A stretch of DNA of 64,000 nucleotides from Halopseudomonas sabulinigri. Lineage in GTDB: Bacteria; Pseudomonadota; Gammaproteobacteria; Pseudomonadales; Pseudomonadaceae. The notes under the pieces are model-generated. The model was not told the origin of the DNA. It searched no databases and saw only the letters and a program-made list of their open reading frames with translations. The position numbers and the translations under genes are program-made. Shown here one piece after another: positions 37,916-47,953 of this stretch (positions are counted from its first letter, which is position 1; each line of letters starts with the position of its first letter). Where the stretch lies: positions 1 through 64,000 of the forward strand of contig NZ_LT629763.1 of the NCBI RefSeq assembly GCF_900105255.1, in the 5' to 3' direction.

Positions 37916-38035
37916 GGGACACCTCTCATTGGTTATCCCGGCATTTTACGCATGCCCCCGGACAATTGCCAAAGACGTTATACTCGGCGGCCGATATGGT
38001 GGTCCCGCCACTGGCCCAACCTGCAAAGGAGTCCC

Positions 38036-40174
38036 ATGCGCGAGCAAGCCCTTCAACAACTGCGTGACGTTTTTGGCTACGGTGAATTCCGTGGTCAACA
38101 GGCCGATATCATCGATCAGGTGGCCACGGGCGGTGATGCCCTGGTACTGATGCCCACTGGCGGCGGCAAGTCGCTGTGCTACCAGGTTCCGGGTCTGCTG
38201 CGGGCAGGGCTGACGGTGGTGGTATCGCCGCTGATCGCGTTGATGGAAGATCAGGTCGCCACGCTGACCGAGCTGGGTCTGAACGCAGCGGCGCTGAACT
38301 CCACCTTGACTGATGATCAGCAACGGGAAATCGCGCGCCAGATGCGCAGCGGCGAGTTGGAGTTTCTCTACATGGCGCCCGAGCGCCTGCTCAAACCGCG
38401 CACGCTCAACTTTCTGCAGTCGCTTGATATTGCCCTGTTTGCGATTGATGAGGCCCACTGCGTATCGCAGTGGGGGCATGATTTCCGGCCAGAGTATCTG
38501 CAGCTGGGGCAGCTTGCCGAGCTGTTCCCTGGCGTGCCGCGCATGGCGCTGACGGCCACTGCCGATGAGCGCACCCAGGGCGAGATAGTTCAGCGTCTGA
38601 AGCTGGAATCGGCGGCCTGTTTTATCTCCGGCTTTGATCGTCCGAACATTTTTTATCGCATCGTGCCCAAAGACAAACCCCGGCAGCAACTGCAGCAGTT
38701 TCTGCGGGGCCACAAGGGTAACGCCGGTATTGTCTACTGCCTGTCACGCAAGAAGGTCGAAGATACCGCGGCCTGGCTGAGTGATCAGGGCTGGCCGGCG
38801 TTGCCCTATCACGCGGGGCTGCCGCCGGAGTTGCGCGCCACGCACCAGCGGCGCTTTCTCAACGAGGAAGGCCTGATCATGGTGGCGACCATTGCCTTTG
38901 GCATGGGTATCGACAAGTCCAACGTGCGTTTTGTTGCTCACCTGGACCTGCCCAAAAGCATCGAAGCCTACTATCAGGAAACCGGGCGGGGTGGGCGCGA
39001 TGGCCTACCCGCGGACGCCTGGATGGCCTATGGGCTGCAGGACGTGCTGATGCTCAATCAGATCATGGCCAACTCTGAGGGCGATGAGCGGCACAAGCGC
39101 ATCGAACGGCACAAGCTGGATGCCATGCTGGCCCTTTGTGAGATGACCAGTTGCCGGCGGCAAGCGCTGCTGGGCTACTTCGGTGAGGAGCTGGCCGAGC
39201 CCTGCGGGCACTGCGACAACTGCCAGGAGCCGGTGGAAACCTGGGATGGCAGTGAACCGGCTCGCATGGCGTTATCGACCGTGTACCGCAGCGGCCAGCG
39301 TTATGGTGTGGGCCATCTGGTGGATATTCTGCTGGGGCGCGATAACGAAAAGATTCGCACCGCCGGACATCAGCACCTGTCGACCTACGGTATTGGCAAG
39401 TCGCTGGCGGAAAACGAATGGCGTTCGGTGTTTCGGCAATTGATTGCCCGCGCGCTGGTCGAGATCGACCTCGACGGCTTTGGCAGCCTGCGCCTGGCTG
39501 ATAGTTGCCGGCCGTTATTGCGCGGCGAGGAAACCCTGTTGCTGCGCAAGGATATAACACGCAGCAGCGCGCCTATGGGGAGAACCGGCAACAAGGCGGT
39601 TATCGCCGATGCCGACCGCGACTTGTGGGAAGCGCTGCGCGCACGCCGCAAGCAGCTGGCGGATGCGCACGGCGTGCCGCCTTACGTGATCTTCCCCGAC
39701 AGCACCCTGGTCGACATGCTGCGCCAGCGCCCGGCAACCCTGCAGGACATGGGCCTGGTCAGCGGCATCGGCGCGCACAAGCTGGAGCGCTACGGTGCGG
39801 ACTTCTTGCAGGTACTGCAACAGTCGGGCGGCGCCGAAGCCGCGGTAGAGCAGGATCAGCAGGCCCAGGCGCATGAAGTCAACGCGCTGGTGCTTTCGGG
39901 CATGAGCGCCGAGCAGGTGGCACGGCAGCTGGGCAAACCGCTGCGCCAGGTCTACGGACAGTTGGCGCAAGCCATCGCCACCGGTAGTCTGACGCTGGAG
40001 CAGGCGATTGATATCGGGCCGGCGCAGCTCGAACGTATTCAAGACGCCTTTCTCAACCACGACGGCGAAGATCTGCCGGGCGTGCGCACCCTGGCAAAGG
40101 AGCTGGACGAAGCGGTAGATGAAGGGGTGCTGCACTGCATTCGTGCTGCCCTGGTTGCGGAAATCAGCGGCTGA
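38036..40174 (+). CDS. recQ: ATP-dependent DNA helicase RecQ
   Basis: RecQ is a 3'-5' helicase acting in recombination and replication repair. The ATG at 38036 (AAAGGAG site) gives 712 residues. Seen are Walker A PTGGGKS (40-46), the DEAH box at 138-141 with the RecQ motif [13 protein letters not shown] directly after it, helicase motifs V and VI (TGRGGRDG), the RecQ-C-terminal zinc cluster [18 protein letters not shown] plus CGHCDNC, a winged helix (about 410-510) and an HRDC domain (about 530-610). A C-terminal extension of about 100 residues with two helix-turn-helix-like segments makes it longer than E. coli RecQ (609) but usual for Pseudomonas. Confidence 0.96.
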   Translation: MREQALQQLRDVFGYGEFRGQQADIIDQVATGGDALVLMPTGGGKSLCYQVPGLLRAGLTVVVSPLIALMEDQVATLTELGLNAAALNSTLTDDQQREIARQMRSGELEFLYMAPERLLKPRTLNFLQSLDIALFAIDEAHCVSQWGHDFRPEYLQLGQLAELFPGVPRMALTATADERTQGEIVQRLKLESAACFISGFDRPNIFYRIVPKDKPRQQLQQFLRGHKGNAGIVYCLSRKKVEDTAAWLSDQGWPALPYHAGLPPELRATHQRRFLNEEGLIMVATIAFGMGIDKSNVRFVAHLDLPKSIEAYYQETGRGGRDGLPADAWMAYGLQDVLMLNQIMANSEGDERHKRIERHKLDAMLALCEMTSCRRQALLGYFGEELAEPCGHCDNCQEPVETWDGSEPARMALSTVYRSGQRYGVGHLVDILLGRDNEKIRTAGHQHLSTYGIGKSLAENEWRSVFRQLIARALVEIDLDGFGSLRLADSCRPLLRGEETLLLRKDITRSSAPMGRTGNKAVIADADRDLWEALRARRKQLADAHGVPPYVIFPDSTLVDMLRQRPATLQDMGLVSGIGAHKLERYGADFLQVLQQSGGAEAAVEQDQQAQAHEVNALVLSGMSAEQVARQLGKPLRQVYGQLAQAIATGSLTLEQAIDIGPAQLERIQDAFLNHDGEDLPGVRTLAKELDEAVDEGVLHCIRAALVAEISG

Positions 40175-40340
40175 CTCCACAAGCTCGACCCGCGATATCG
40201 CCGTCACGGCTGTTGTTCAGCGTGGCCGCAGCCTTCCGTGCGGCTGGCTGATCCCGTGTGCTGCGCCCATCAGGCAACGTCAGGGGGAAGGGCCAAAGCC
40301 GGGCTCGAGCTGAACCTGCCGGCTGCGGGCAATGGGCTTA

Positions 40341-42518
40341 TCAGAAGGTTTGGCCAAGCTTCATATAAAGGGCTTCCTGGCCTTCTTCGTTAGCTCCCAA
40401 GCCAAAGAACAGTGGCCCAAGGAAAGTATCCAGCCCGAGCAGCAGACTGCCGGCGGCAAAATAGCCGGTATCAAAGGCGTCCTCACCCCGGTTGTACACC
40501 CGGCCATATTCCAGACTGGTGCCCAGATACAACGGCATACTGAGGATATCGAAGTACCTGGGGTTCAGGCGGCGATAGTAAACCAGCCGGCCCAGATCAT
40601 AGTTCTGCCCGGCCAGACCATCCTGACGATACCCGGAGAACAGACCAGGGCCGCCAAGAATAAAGCTGCTTTGCGCCACATTGACGTCGCTGTCGGTACG
40701 CCCCATGAAGGCGCCCACCTGCATGCTGTTGAGGCCAAAGCCAAAGGCTTTATTGGCCTTGATCTCCAGCTGCTGATAGCGTTCATCGGCGCCCAGGTCG
40801 GGTTCGGACTGGCGCCAGGCAATCTGCGCCTCGTCGCCGGAGTGCGGGAAGTTGACGTTATCCAGGGTGTCGCGGTTGAACTCGATACCGTAAAAAGCTT
40901 CCTCAAAACTGATGCTCGGCGTCTCTGGGTCACCGACGCGTACCTTGGATTCGCCCCAATAGCGCGACAGGCCGAAACGCACTTCGCCGGTATTGGCGAT
41001 CTGGCGGCCCAGGTTGATGCCGGTGCCATAGCGCTGCTGACGGAAATCCACCACCGGTTCGTTATCCTGCAGCACTTCGACGTTCACCGCTTCGCCATCA
41101 ATAAAGGGGGCGATGAAGTAGCGCGAGCCATAATCCAGCGGCTGGTAGAACTCCGAGTAGAGAATTTGGTGGGAGCCTACTTGCGCGCGGGTCAGCCACT
41201 CGGCGCCGAGCGGGTTCAGACCATTGACCCGGAAACTGGCGCCGATGTTGTACTGGCTGCCGCCCTCGAAGTCATCAACCAGATTCAACCCCAGGCGCAG
41301 ATAGTCGGTGCCGGTACGGCGCCCGGCAGTATGGATCAGCAGGGTATTGCGCCCCTCATCGTGCACCACCTCGTAGGTCACGCGGCTGAAGTAGTCGGTG
41401 CCGTAAACGGTGCCCATGTCGGTCTGCAGGCGTTCCAGGTTCAGCGGTTCGCCGATGGGCTGACGGATCATGCCCAGTACGACTTCGTCGGCAACCTTGC
41501 CGCTGTTGTCTACCTCGATGGCGTCGATCACCGCCTGACGTTGCGGGCGCGCGCTGGCCAGGTTACCACCGGTCGGCTGCTGCGCCGGGTTAACAAACGA
41601 GAGCGCCTGGTGCGAGGCGCGCAGGGCCGTGGCGCCGGCATCAATGGCTTCGGCAATCGCATCAAAGCTGTTGAAGCCCATATCGCCCAATTGCGGTTGC
41701 AGTAGCAGGTCGTGGGGCCCCAGGGTGGCCAGCTGCTTCTCGGAGTTCACCCGGGTCAGCAGGGTGGTGGTCTGGTCCATGATGTCGAGCACGGTCTTCA
41801 GCTCGCCGGTGGATTTCAGCGGCGTGCCGATGTCGACCACGATCACGCGATCCACACCCATGGCGCGAGCAACGTCGATGGGCAGGTTTTTTGACAGTAC
41901 GCCGTCGACCAGCAGCCGGCCGTCGACTTCAACCGGGGCGAAGAAGCCCGGCAGCGCCAGGCTGGCGCGGATGGCCAGCGGCAGGTGGCCGTGGTCGAAC
42001 ACCACGGCTTCGCCGGTGGCGATATCGGTGGCCACCGCGCGAAACGGAATCGGCAGTTTGTTGAAGTCGTCTATTTCATTGGTGTGCACCAGCAGGCTTT
42101 CGAGCTGCAGGCCCAGATTCTGGCCTTGCAGCAGGCCCAGCGGAAAGCTGAGCTTGCCGTGGTCGAAGCTCAGGCGCTGTTTGACCAGAAAGTCGCGGTC
42201 GTCCTGTTTGCGCCGAAAGGGGATGTCCTCGCGCAGCGGTGCATCGGCCAGGGTGTTCTCCCAATCCAGCTCCTGAGCGATCTTTTCCAGTTCCTCAGCG
42301 CTGTAGCCGGCCGCATACAGGCCGCCAATCACGGCGCCCATACTGGTGCCGGCGATCGCATCGATGGGGATATTCATCTCTTCCAGTTGTTTGAGCACCC
42401 CAATGTGCGCCAGTCCGCGGGCGCCGCCGCCGGAGAGCACCAGCCCTGTGCGCAGCGGTTCGGCACAGGTCCAGCCCGAGAGGGTGAGCAACAACAGCAC
42501 AAGGGCTCGTTTCAGCAT
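40341..42518 (-). CDS. Patatin-like phospholipase with outer-membrane barrel (PlpD-type, type Vd autotransporter)
   Basis: This secreted lipase of about 725 residues contains a signal peptide (about 1-19), a patatin domain with oxyanion loop GGGARG (31-36), nucleophile Ser59 in GTSMG and catalytic Asp205 in VDGVLSKNL, a POTRA domain (about 320-400), and a C-terminal 16-strand barrel ending in Phe (MKLGQTF). This layout and these catalytic positions are those of P. aeruginosa PlpD. Start 42518 (MLKRALVLLL) is preferred; an ATG three codons upstream (42527) is possible. The whole protein is intact. It is divergent from the LpxH-like gene. Confidence 0.92.
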   Translation of the reverse strand: MLKRALVLLLLTLSGWTCAEPLRTGLVLSGGGARGLAHIGVLKQLEEMNIPIDAIAGTSMGAVIGGLYAAGYSAEELEKIAQELDWENTLADAPLREDIPFRRKQDDRDFLVKQRLSFDHGKLSFPLGLLQGQNLGLQLESLLVHTNEIDDFNKLPIPFRAVATDIATGEAVVFDHGHLPLAIRASLALPGFFAPVEVDGRLLVDGVLSKNLPIDVARAMGVDRVIVVDIGTPLKSTGELKTVLDIMDQTTTLLTRVNSEKQLATLGPHDLLLQPQLGDMGFNSFDAIAEAIDAGATALRASHQALSFVNPAQQPTGGNLASARPQRQAVIDAIEVDNSGKVADEVVLGMIRQPIGEPLNLERLQTDMGTVYGTDYFSRVTYEVVHDEGRNTLLIHTAGRRTGTDYLRLGLNLVDDFEGGSQYNIGASFRVNGLNPLGAEWLTRAQVGSHQILYSEFYQPLDYGSRYFIAPFIDGEAVNVEVLQDNEPVVDFRQQRYGTGINLGRQIANTGEVRFGLSRYWGESKVRVGDPETPSISFEEAFYGIEFNRDTLDNVNFPHSGDEAQIAWRQSEPDLGADERYQQLEIKANKAFGFGLNSMQVGAFMGRTDSDVNVAQSSFILGGPGLFSGYRQDGLAGQNYDLGRLVYYRRLNPRYFDILSMPLYLGTSLEYGRVYNRGEDAFDTGYFAAGSLLLGLDTFLGPLFFGLGANEEGQEALYMKLGQTF

Positions 42519-42692
42519 GCGTGGCATCCAGACGACAGAGAGCAGTGAACAAAAGTCGACATTGTATACGAACGCCGCCCAGGCTGCGGCGCTCAAACTG
42601 GTTAGTGCTTGTCATCTTAGATACATCTGTTTGCCATATGAGGTTCACGCCTGTGACCTAGCCTGTGTGCATCTTCCAAAGGAGATGGGCGT

Positions 42693-43517
42693 ATGAACAC
42701 AGCAGTGTCGTTGCCAGTGGAAAAAAAACAACGGGTCAAAACCCTGTGGATTTCAGACCTGCATCTCGGGACGCGGGGCTGCCAGGCCGATAAACTCGCC
42801 AGCTTTCTCAAATCCTACGATTGCGATCACCTGTACCTGGTCGGCGACATCATCGACGGCTGGCGCTTGCGCAAGGGTATTTATTGGCCCCAGGCGCATA
42901 CCAACGTGGTGCGCCGGGTGCTCACCATGAGCAAACGCGGCACCCGCGTGACTTACGTCACCGGGAACCATGACGAGTTTCTGCGGCGCTACTCGACGTT
43001 GCAATTGGGTAATATCGAGCTGGTCGACGAGGCGGTGCATACCACCGTTGATGGGCGTAAATTGCTGGTTATTCACGGTGATCAGTTTGACGTGATCACC
43101 CGTTGCCACCGTTGGCTGGCGTTTCTGGGTGACCATGCCTACGAATTCAGTCTGGTGCTTAATCGCTGGTACAACCACTGGCGCAGCCGTTTCGGCTATG
43201 GCTACTGGTCGTTGTCGGCCTACCTCAAGCAGCGGGTGAAGAAAGCGGTCAACTTCATCAGCGATTTTGAGGACGGGATCGCCCACGAGTGCGTCAAGCG
43301 TGGTTACGACGGTGTGGTGTGCGGGCATATCCATCACGCCGAGATCCGTGATGTGAAGGGTATCGAGTATCACAATTGCGGCGACTGGGTAGAGTCATGT
43401 ACGGCACTGATCGAGCATCAGGATGGTCGTATCGAGCTCTATCGCTGGAACGACGCTATGGTGCCGGACATCGCGGCTGAGGCGGCGGCCATGAAGGGCC
43501 AGACGGCGGCAGGCTAA
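42693..43517 (+). CDS. LpxH-like UDP-2,3-diacylglucosamine diphosphatase family protein
   Basis: This 274-residue calcineurin-like metallophosphoesterase shows all metal-site motifs: SDLHLGTRG (D-x-H), YLVGDIIDGW (GDxxD), VTGNHDEFL (GNHD), a His in LLVIHGDQFD, and VVCGHIHHAEIR (GHxH). It resembles the longer LpxH-like enzymes of Pseudomonas rather than the ~240-residue LpxH itself, so a second UDP-diacylglucosamine hydrolase or a related phosphoesterase role is possible. A AAAGGAG site precedes the ATG. Confidence 0.85.
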   Translation: MNTAVSLPVEKKQRVKTLWISDLHLGTRGCQADKLASFLKSYDCDHLYLVGDIIDGWRLRKGIYWPQAHTNVVRRVLTMSKRGTRVTYVTGNHDEFLRRYSTLQLGNIELVDEAVHTTVDGRKLLVIHGDQFDVITRCHRWLAFLGDHAYEFSLVLNRWYNHWRSRFGYGYWSLSAYLKQRVKKAVNFISDFEDGIAHECVKRGYDGVVCGHIHHAEIRDVKGIEYHNCGDWVESCTALIEHQDGRIELYRWNDAMVPDIAAEAAAMKGQTAAG

Positions 43518-43553
43518 AGCTTTGCTCTGCCCGCTGCTGCTGCACGCCGCCGG

Positions 43554-44933
43554 TCAGACGATGACCTTGTCTTTCAGCCGGCGCGCAGCCTGCTCCAGGG
43601 CTTTGATGATCTCGTCCTTGTCGTAGTTGCGAATGGTGTTGGTGTCGAGATACATCGAAAAACCCGACAGCTCGTGCTCGACAAAGGTGGGAGCGATACC
43701 CAGCTCGCGTCGCAGCCCGACTACCTGGTAGATCTGTACCGGGCGGGCAAAGCCCTTGACGCTGATCTGCCCCTTGTCGCGGCACATGATGATGTCCTTG
43801 ATCAGCGAGTAGGTCTCGTGGGAGATCAGAATCTCGCCCGCATCAGCCGCACTTTCCAGCCGGCTGGCCAGGTTCACTTCACGGCCGATGATGGTGTAGT
43901 CCATACGCGTGGCCGCGCCGAAGTTACCCACGGTGCAATAGCCGGTGCTCAACCCCATGCGAATTTCCAGCGGCTTGGTGATGCCGCGACTGCGCCATTG
44001 CTGGCGGAGTACCTTCATGTGCTTGCGCATGGCGATCGCCATCGAAACCGCCGCTTCAGCATCCTGCTTGGCGCCGCTGCTTTTGGGGTCGCCAAAAAAC
44101 ACCATGACGCAATCGCCGATGAACTTGTCGATGGTGCCGCCGTATTGCAGCGCTATACGCGACATTTCCGTCAGGTAGCTGTTCAGTAGATCAGTCAGCG
44201 CTTCGGCTTCCAGTTCCTCGGCCAGCTCGGTAAAGCCACGAATATCGGAGAAAAATACCGTCAGCTTCTTGCGGCGGGTTTCCAGCTTGACGGTGCGTTT
44301 GCCCGAGAAAATCGACTCCCAGACCTGTGGCGACAGGTATTTTGAAAGGTTGGCGGCCAGTCTGGCGGTTTTTTCCTGCTCGGCGCTGATCAGCGACTGC
44401 GCAGCCTCAAGGTTGCGGCCCTGCCGATGTACGAAAGCAGCGGTAATGAGAATGCACAGGCCGCCGCTGACCAAGCTGACGACGGTGACCAATACTGAAC
44501 TATGCAGGCTGACATCGGGCGTAAAGGCGGCCGCGCCGAGTAAAATGCCGGCCACAGCCAGTAGCCAGCCAGCGAGCAGATAAGTGGGGCCGCCAGCAAT
44601 CAGACAGGAGAACCCCAGCAAAAGCAGGAAAATCAGGCTGGGGACGTAGTTGAAGCCCAACAGGGCGACAAAAACGCCGGTATGCACGGCATCCAGTGCA
44701 AGCAATATCAGGCGTCTGGGGATTTGTTTGTGGTTTAACAGCCACTTGGGCAGGTATTGAGCCAGCTGCGGGTAGGCCAGTGCGTAGAGAATGGTTGCCA
44801 GCACCGTCGCCGTGTGGCCATTTTCAACCAGCAGTGCCGCGAAGGTAACCGCCACACACAGGTAGGCTATAACCCTGGAGTAGTAGCCTTCCAGTGGCGG
44901 TCTGACGGGTTTTATGCGGCTTTTCACGGTCAT
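43554..44933 (-). CDS. cyaB: Class III adenylate cyclase with MASE2 membrane sensor (CyaB type)
   Basis: This membrane adenylate cyclase of 459 residues makes cAMP, probably for Vfr-type regulation. The N-terminal MASE2 domain (about 10-185) has six membrane segments and starts with the family segment PPLEGYYSRVIAYL. The class III catalytic domain (about 225-400) contains LTVFFSDIRGFTELAEELEA (first metal Asp), GGTIDKFIGDCVMVFFGDP (second metal Asp) and MGLSTGYCTVGNFGAATRMD. The Lys of IDKF and Asp of MDYT fit adenine recognition. It corresponds to P. aeruginosa CyaB in layout. It converges on the LpxH-like gene with a 36-base gap. Confidence 0.92.
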   Translation of the reverse strand: MTVKSRIKPVRPPLEGYYSRVIAYLCVAVTFAALLVENGHTATVLATILYALAYPQLAQYLPKWLLNHKQIPRRLILLALDAVHTGVFVALLGFNYVPSLIFLLLLGFSCLIAGGPTYLLAGWLLAVAGILLGAAAFTPDVSLHSSVLVTVVSLVSGGLCILITAAFVHRQGRNLEAAQSLISAEQEKTARLAANLSKYLSPQVWESIFSGKRTVKLETRRKKLTVFFSDIRGFTELAEELEAEALTDLLNSYLTEMSRIALQYGGTIDKFIGDCVMVFFGDPKSSGAKQDAEAAVSMAIAMRKHMKVLRQQWRSRGITKPLEIRMGLSTGYCTVGNFGAATRMDYTIIGREVNLASRLESAADAGEILISHETYSLIKDIIMCRDKGQISVKGFARPVQIYQVVGLRRELGIAPTFVEHELSGFSMYLDTNTIRNYDKDEIIKALEQAARRLKDKVIV

Positions 44934-45069
44934 GATCGGTCAGTTTCCAGAGCCTGGTGAGGCGTCCGCGCCGGCGGGCGCCGGCTGAATCGTCTCGCTG
45001 CCTGATCATAATATGACTCTGCGTCCGGGGGAAACACCAAGGTTGCCCCCAGATGGTGCGATTGCGCTG

Positions 45070-45642
45070 TTACTCGGTTTTGTATACCGAGTTGCGTGGT
45101 CTGGCGAATACGTTACGCAGCATGGGTTCAAAAAATGCCAGGGGTTCGGTGTCGTAGTCGGCGTCAAACGCAGGCGCGTCGTACTTGGCGCAGAACTCGG
45201 CCGTGTGGGCGTACAGCGGGTGGTCCTTGAATTGGTCCCGCAGGTGGCGATCCATGCCCAAGTGGTGGAAGAAATAATAGCCTTGGAAGATGCCGTGTTT
45301 TTCGACCATCCACAGGTTCTCTTCGCTGACAAAGGGTTTGAGAATGGCAGCGGCTACGTCGGGGTGGTTGTAGCTGCCAAGAGTATCACCAATATCATGC
45401 AGCAGGGCGCAAACCACGTACTCTTCATCGCGGCCATCGCGGTGGGCGCGGGTCGCGGTTTGCAGCGAATGTTGCAGGCGGTCGATAGGAAAGCCGCCAA
45501 AGTCACCATCGAGCAGCATCAGGTGGGCGATGATGCGATCGGGCAGTTCCTTGGCGAAGGGCCGGTAGTGGTCGGCGATGATGCCCCAATCCTCGGCGGT
45601 ACCTTCCTGCATGGCGCGAAACTGTGCACGTTGCTCACCCAT
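45070..45642 (-). CDS. HD-domain protein, possible mixed-valent diiron oxygenase type
   Basis: This 190-residue HD-domain protein has candidate ligands His58, His82-Asp83, His116, His141 and Asp155. The 24- and 25-residue spacings of the His pairs resemble the six-ligand diiron pattern of PhnZ, TmpB and inositol oxygenase more than that of phosphohydrolases. Other conserved parts are FGGFPIDRLQHSL, GIFQGYYFFHHLGMDR and the C-terminal DTEPLAFFEPML. The substrate is unknown; an oxidative C-C or C-P cleavage is only an inference. Upstream lies a DUF962 gene, on the same strand; a 13-bp stem-loop lies between them. Confidence 0.78.
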   Translation of the reverse strand: MGEQRAQFRAMQEGTAEDWGIIADHYRPFAKELPDRIIAHLMLLDGDFGGFPIDRLQHSLQTATRAHRDGRDEEYVVCALLHDIGDTLGSYNHPDVAAAILKPFVSEENLWMVEKHGIFQGYYFFHHLGMDRHLRDQFKDHPLYAHTAEFCAKYDAPAFDADYDTEPLAFFEPMLRNVFARPRNSVYKTE

Positions 45643-45704
45643 GGTTGTTCTCCTCTTGTTTTGGTTTTGGGTCAGGCTGTAGAGGCATCATAGTCTCGCT
45701 ACGC

Positions 45705-45738
45705 CTGGGTGACTGTCGCGCTGCTGACAGTCACCCAG
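45705..45738. terminator. Stem-loop between the DUF962 and HD-domain genes
   Basis: CTGGGTGACTGTC (45705-45717) is perfectly complementary to GACAGTCACCCAG (45726-45738), with an eight-base loop. It begins eight bases after the DUF962 stop, in the direction of transcription. There is no T-run, so termination may be incomplete. Confidence 0.5.
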
Positions 45739-45746
45739 CTGCAGCT

Positions 45747-46076
45747 TTAGAAGCGGATACGGCCGGTCAGTGCATCGCGCAGCATCACCCAGTCGCCGAG
45801 CAGGCTGTAGAGTGGATAGGTAAAAGTGGCCGGTTTGTTGTGCTCGAAAAAGAAGTGGCCTACCCAGGCAAAGCCGTAGCCGGCCAGCGGCACAGCGAGT
45901 AGCCACCACCAGGCCTGGTTGAGCAGGGCAAAGGCGATGATCAGTATGACCAATGAGCTGCCGATGTAATGCAGGCGGCGGCAGCTGTCGTCGCGATGCT
46001 CGCTCAGGTAGTAGGGATAGAATTCGGCGAAGCTGTTGAAGCGGGGCACGGCAGTCTCTGGGGAGGCGTTCGGCAT
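45747..46076 (-). CDS. DUF962 (Mpo1-like) membrane protein
   Basis: This 109-residue protein has the DUF962 layout: an N-terminal FAEFYPYYLSEHRDDSCRRL, a histidine-bearing helix start LHYIGSSLVILII, two to three membrane segments and the motif GYGFAWVGHFFFEHNKPATF. The conserved His residues in HRDDSCRRLHY and GHFFFEHNKPA match those proposed to bind iron in yeast Mpo1, a fatty-acid alpha-dioxygenase. The bacterial function is not established. It is divergent from the AraC-type gene. Confidence 0.86.
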   Translation of the reverse strand: MPNASPETAVPRFNSFAEFYPYYLSEHRDDSCRRLHYIGSSLVILIIAFALLNQAWWWLLAVPLAGYGFAWVGHFFFEHNKPATFTYPLYSLLGDWVMLRDALTGRIRF

Positions 46077-46292
46077 GGGAGCTCCTGATAGTTCGCAGGG
46101 GTGATTCAGCAGGGGAATAGTGGTTTTTGCTATTTCACTATAGTGTAGGCTGCGCTGGCGGCCATGGCCTTGTGCGCCAGAAAGCTATCCGTTGGCGGTG
46201 ATTTTATCTTGGTGGGCACTTTGTTCTATGATCTGCCCCCAAAACACCCTGTGACCCAAAGGTCGAATAGACAAAACCTGTTGCGAGAAAAC

Positions 46293-47345
46293 ATGGAGCA
46301 CGCTGAAAGGACTACATCTGCTGGCTGGGCCAGGGCCATCGCGCAGGCGCTGGAGGGGCGAGGCATGAATGCCGCTGCCCTCTTTGCGGAGTTGGGTATT
46401 GATCCGGCCGTTATCGCCGACCCGGATGGCCGTATTCCACAGGATAGTATGACCCGGCTGTGGCAACGTGCGGTTGCGGTATCGGGTAATCCGGCGATTG
46501 GTTTGAGTATGGCGCAAACCCTGCGTCCAGGGCATTTCAGTGTGGTGGGCTACGCGATGATGTCCAGTCGCACGTTGCTGGAGGGGTTTGGCCGGGTGAT
46601 TCGTTACCAGCGGATTCTCGCTGAGGCGGCGGACCTGGCGCTGAGCGTGGAGCCGGGTTGCTACCGTATTACCTTTTCCATTCATGGTGACCGGCTGCCC
46701 GCGCCGCCGCAGAGCCACGAGGCTGCCATGGCCTACGCCCTGGCATTTTGCCGCTGGATGACGGCCCAGCACATTCGCCCGCTGAGCGCCAGTTTTGCTA
46801 TTGCCGAGCCTGCCGACCCCAGCCCTTACGCCGAGCTGTTCGACTGCCCGCTGAGCTTTGCCGCGCCGACCTACAATCTGCAGTTGTCGCGCGAGGTGAT
46901 GGAGGCGCCGCTGGCATCGGCCAATGACATGCTGGCACAGTTGCATGACCGCTTTGCCGGCGATTATCTGGCGCGCTTTGAATCCGACCCGGTCACCCAT
47001 CAGGCGCGGCAGGTGTTGTGCCGCTTGCTGCCGCAGGGCGAGCCCAAGCGCCAAGCGGTGGCCAATGCCATGAAAGTGAGTACCCGCACACTGCAGCGTC
47101 GCTTGCAGGAAGAGGGCATCAGCTTTCAGCAACTGCTTGAGAAAACCCGCCGGGAACTGGCGCTACAGTATCTTGGTCAACCGCAACTCACGCTTTTCGA
47201 GATTGCCTGCATGCTTGGTTTCGCCGATCCCAGCAACTTTTTCCGTGCTTTCAAGCGCTGGTTTGGCCTGCCCCCGGGACAGTATCGTGAGCAGGTGTTG
47301 CAGAACGCGCAGTCGGGCGAGCAACAGAGTACAGCGGAGGAATAA
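46293..47345 (+). CDS. AraC-family transcriptional regulator
   Basis: This 350-residue regulator has an N-terminal arabinose-operon-regulator-type ligand domain (about 20-210, with HFSVVGYAMMSSRTLLEGFG) and a C-terminal double helix-turn-helix (about 250-335, with VANAMKVSTRTLQRRLQEEG and IACMLGFADPSNFFRAFKRW). The layout resembles OruR and related Pseudomonas regulators of amino-acid or lipid catabolism. The ATG at 46293 fits the domain start; the frame is open further upstream. Its stop overlaps the start of the nitroreductase gene by one base, suggesting coupled translation. A 10-bp palindrome (CACTATAGTG, 46136-46145) lies in the upstream gap. Confidence 0.88.
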   Translation: MEHAERTTSAGWARAIAQALEGRGMNAAALFAELGIDPAVIADPDGRIPQDSMTRLWQRAVAVSGNPAIGLSMAQTLRPGHFSVVGYAMMSSRTLLEGFGRVIRYQRILAEAADLALSVEPGCYRITFSIHGDRLPAPPQSHEAAMAYALAFCRWMTAQHIRPLSASFAIAEPADPSPYAELFDCPLSFAAPTYNLQLSREVMEAPLASANDMLAQLHDRFAGDYLARFESDPVTHQARQVLCRLLPQGEPKRQAVANAMKVSTRTLQRRLQEEGISFQQLLEKTRRELALQYLGQPQLTLFEIACMLGFADPSNFFRAFKRWFGLPPGQYREQVLQNAQSGEQQSTAEE

Positions 47346-47917
47346 TGCCAGTCGACGCGATCAGCGCTCTGCATCAGCGGGTTTCGGTCCCGCGTCTGAC
47401 CGGCCCAGTGCCGACGGCGGAGCAGCAGCAGGCCATTTTTCAGGCAGCGCTGCGTGCACCGGATCATGCCTACCTGCGGCCATGGCGTTTTCTGGTCATG
47501 CAGGGCGAACAGCTTGAAGCCCTGGGTGAGCTGTTCGGCCAGTCGGCGCTGGCCGACACGCCGGACTTGTCGGCCGATACGCTGGCGCGTTTTCAGGGGC
47601 TGCCGCTGCGTGCACCTTTGGTGATAGTCGCCATCAGTTGCCATCAGGAGCATCCCAAAGTACCCGCCATCGAGCAGGATCTGGCCTGTGGCGCAGCCGT
47701 CAGCAACATGCTGCTGGCCGCGCATGCTTTGGGGTTGGGCGCGGTATGGCGCACCGGCGCGCTGGCTTACCATCCGCTGATCAAGCATGGGCTGGGTCTG
47801 GCCGAAAATGAACAGATCATCGCGTTCCTGTATGTCGGCCAGCCGGCTGGCGAGCGCAAGCAGGTGCCGCAGTTGAACGTCGACGATTTTTTCCAGCCCT
47901 GGCCCCCGCAAGCCTGA
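47345..47917 (+). CDS. NAD(P)H nitroreductase, YdjA type
   Basis: This 190-residue flavin-dependent reductase is of the small YdjA branch. Motifs are LRAPDHAYLRPWRFLVMQG (FMN site), LACGAAVSNMLLAAHALGLG, and GAVWRTGALAYHP, with C-terminal FLYVGQPAGERKQVP. It probably forms an FMN-binding homodimer; the physiological substrate is unknown. The start codon overlaps the AraC-type gene's stop by one base, so the regulator and the enzyme are probably one operon. It converges on the sensor kinase gene with a 36-base gap. Confidence 0.9.
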   Translation: MPVDAISALHQRVSVPRLTGPVPTAEQQQAIFQAALRAPDHAYLRPWRFLVMQGEQLEALGELFGQSALADTPDLSADTLARFQGLPLRAPLVIVAISCHQEHPKVPAIEQDLACGAAVSNMLLAAHALGLGAVWRTGALAYHPLIKHGLGLAENEQIIAFLYVGQPAGERKQVPQLNVDDFFQPWPPQA

Positions 47918-47953
47918 TACGCAGTCGCTTGGCGGCCTGAGCGCCGTCCGGTA

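Noticed and set aside
40175..40340. Small RNA or terminator after recQ
   Set aside because: Only a six-base GCCGCA/TGCGGC stem is present, with no T-run and no promoter-like element.
40332..41705. A 457-codon open frame on the plus strand opposite the patatin gene
   Set aside because: It is fully antisense to the barrel and POTRA parts of an intact PlpD-type gene; composition alone explains the absence of stops.
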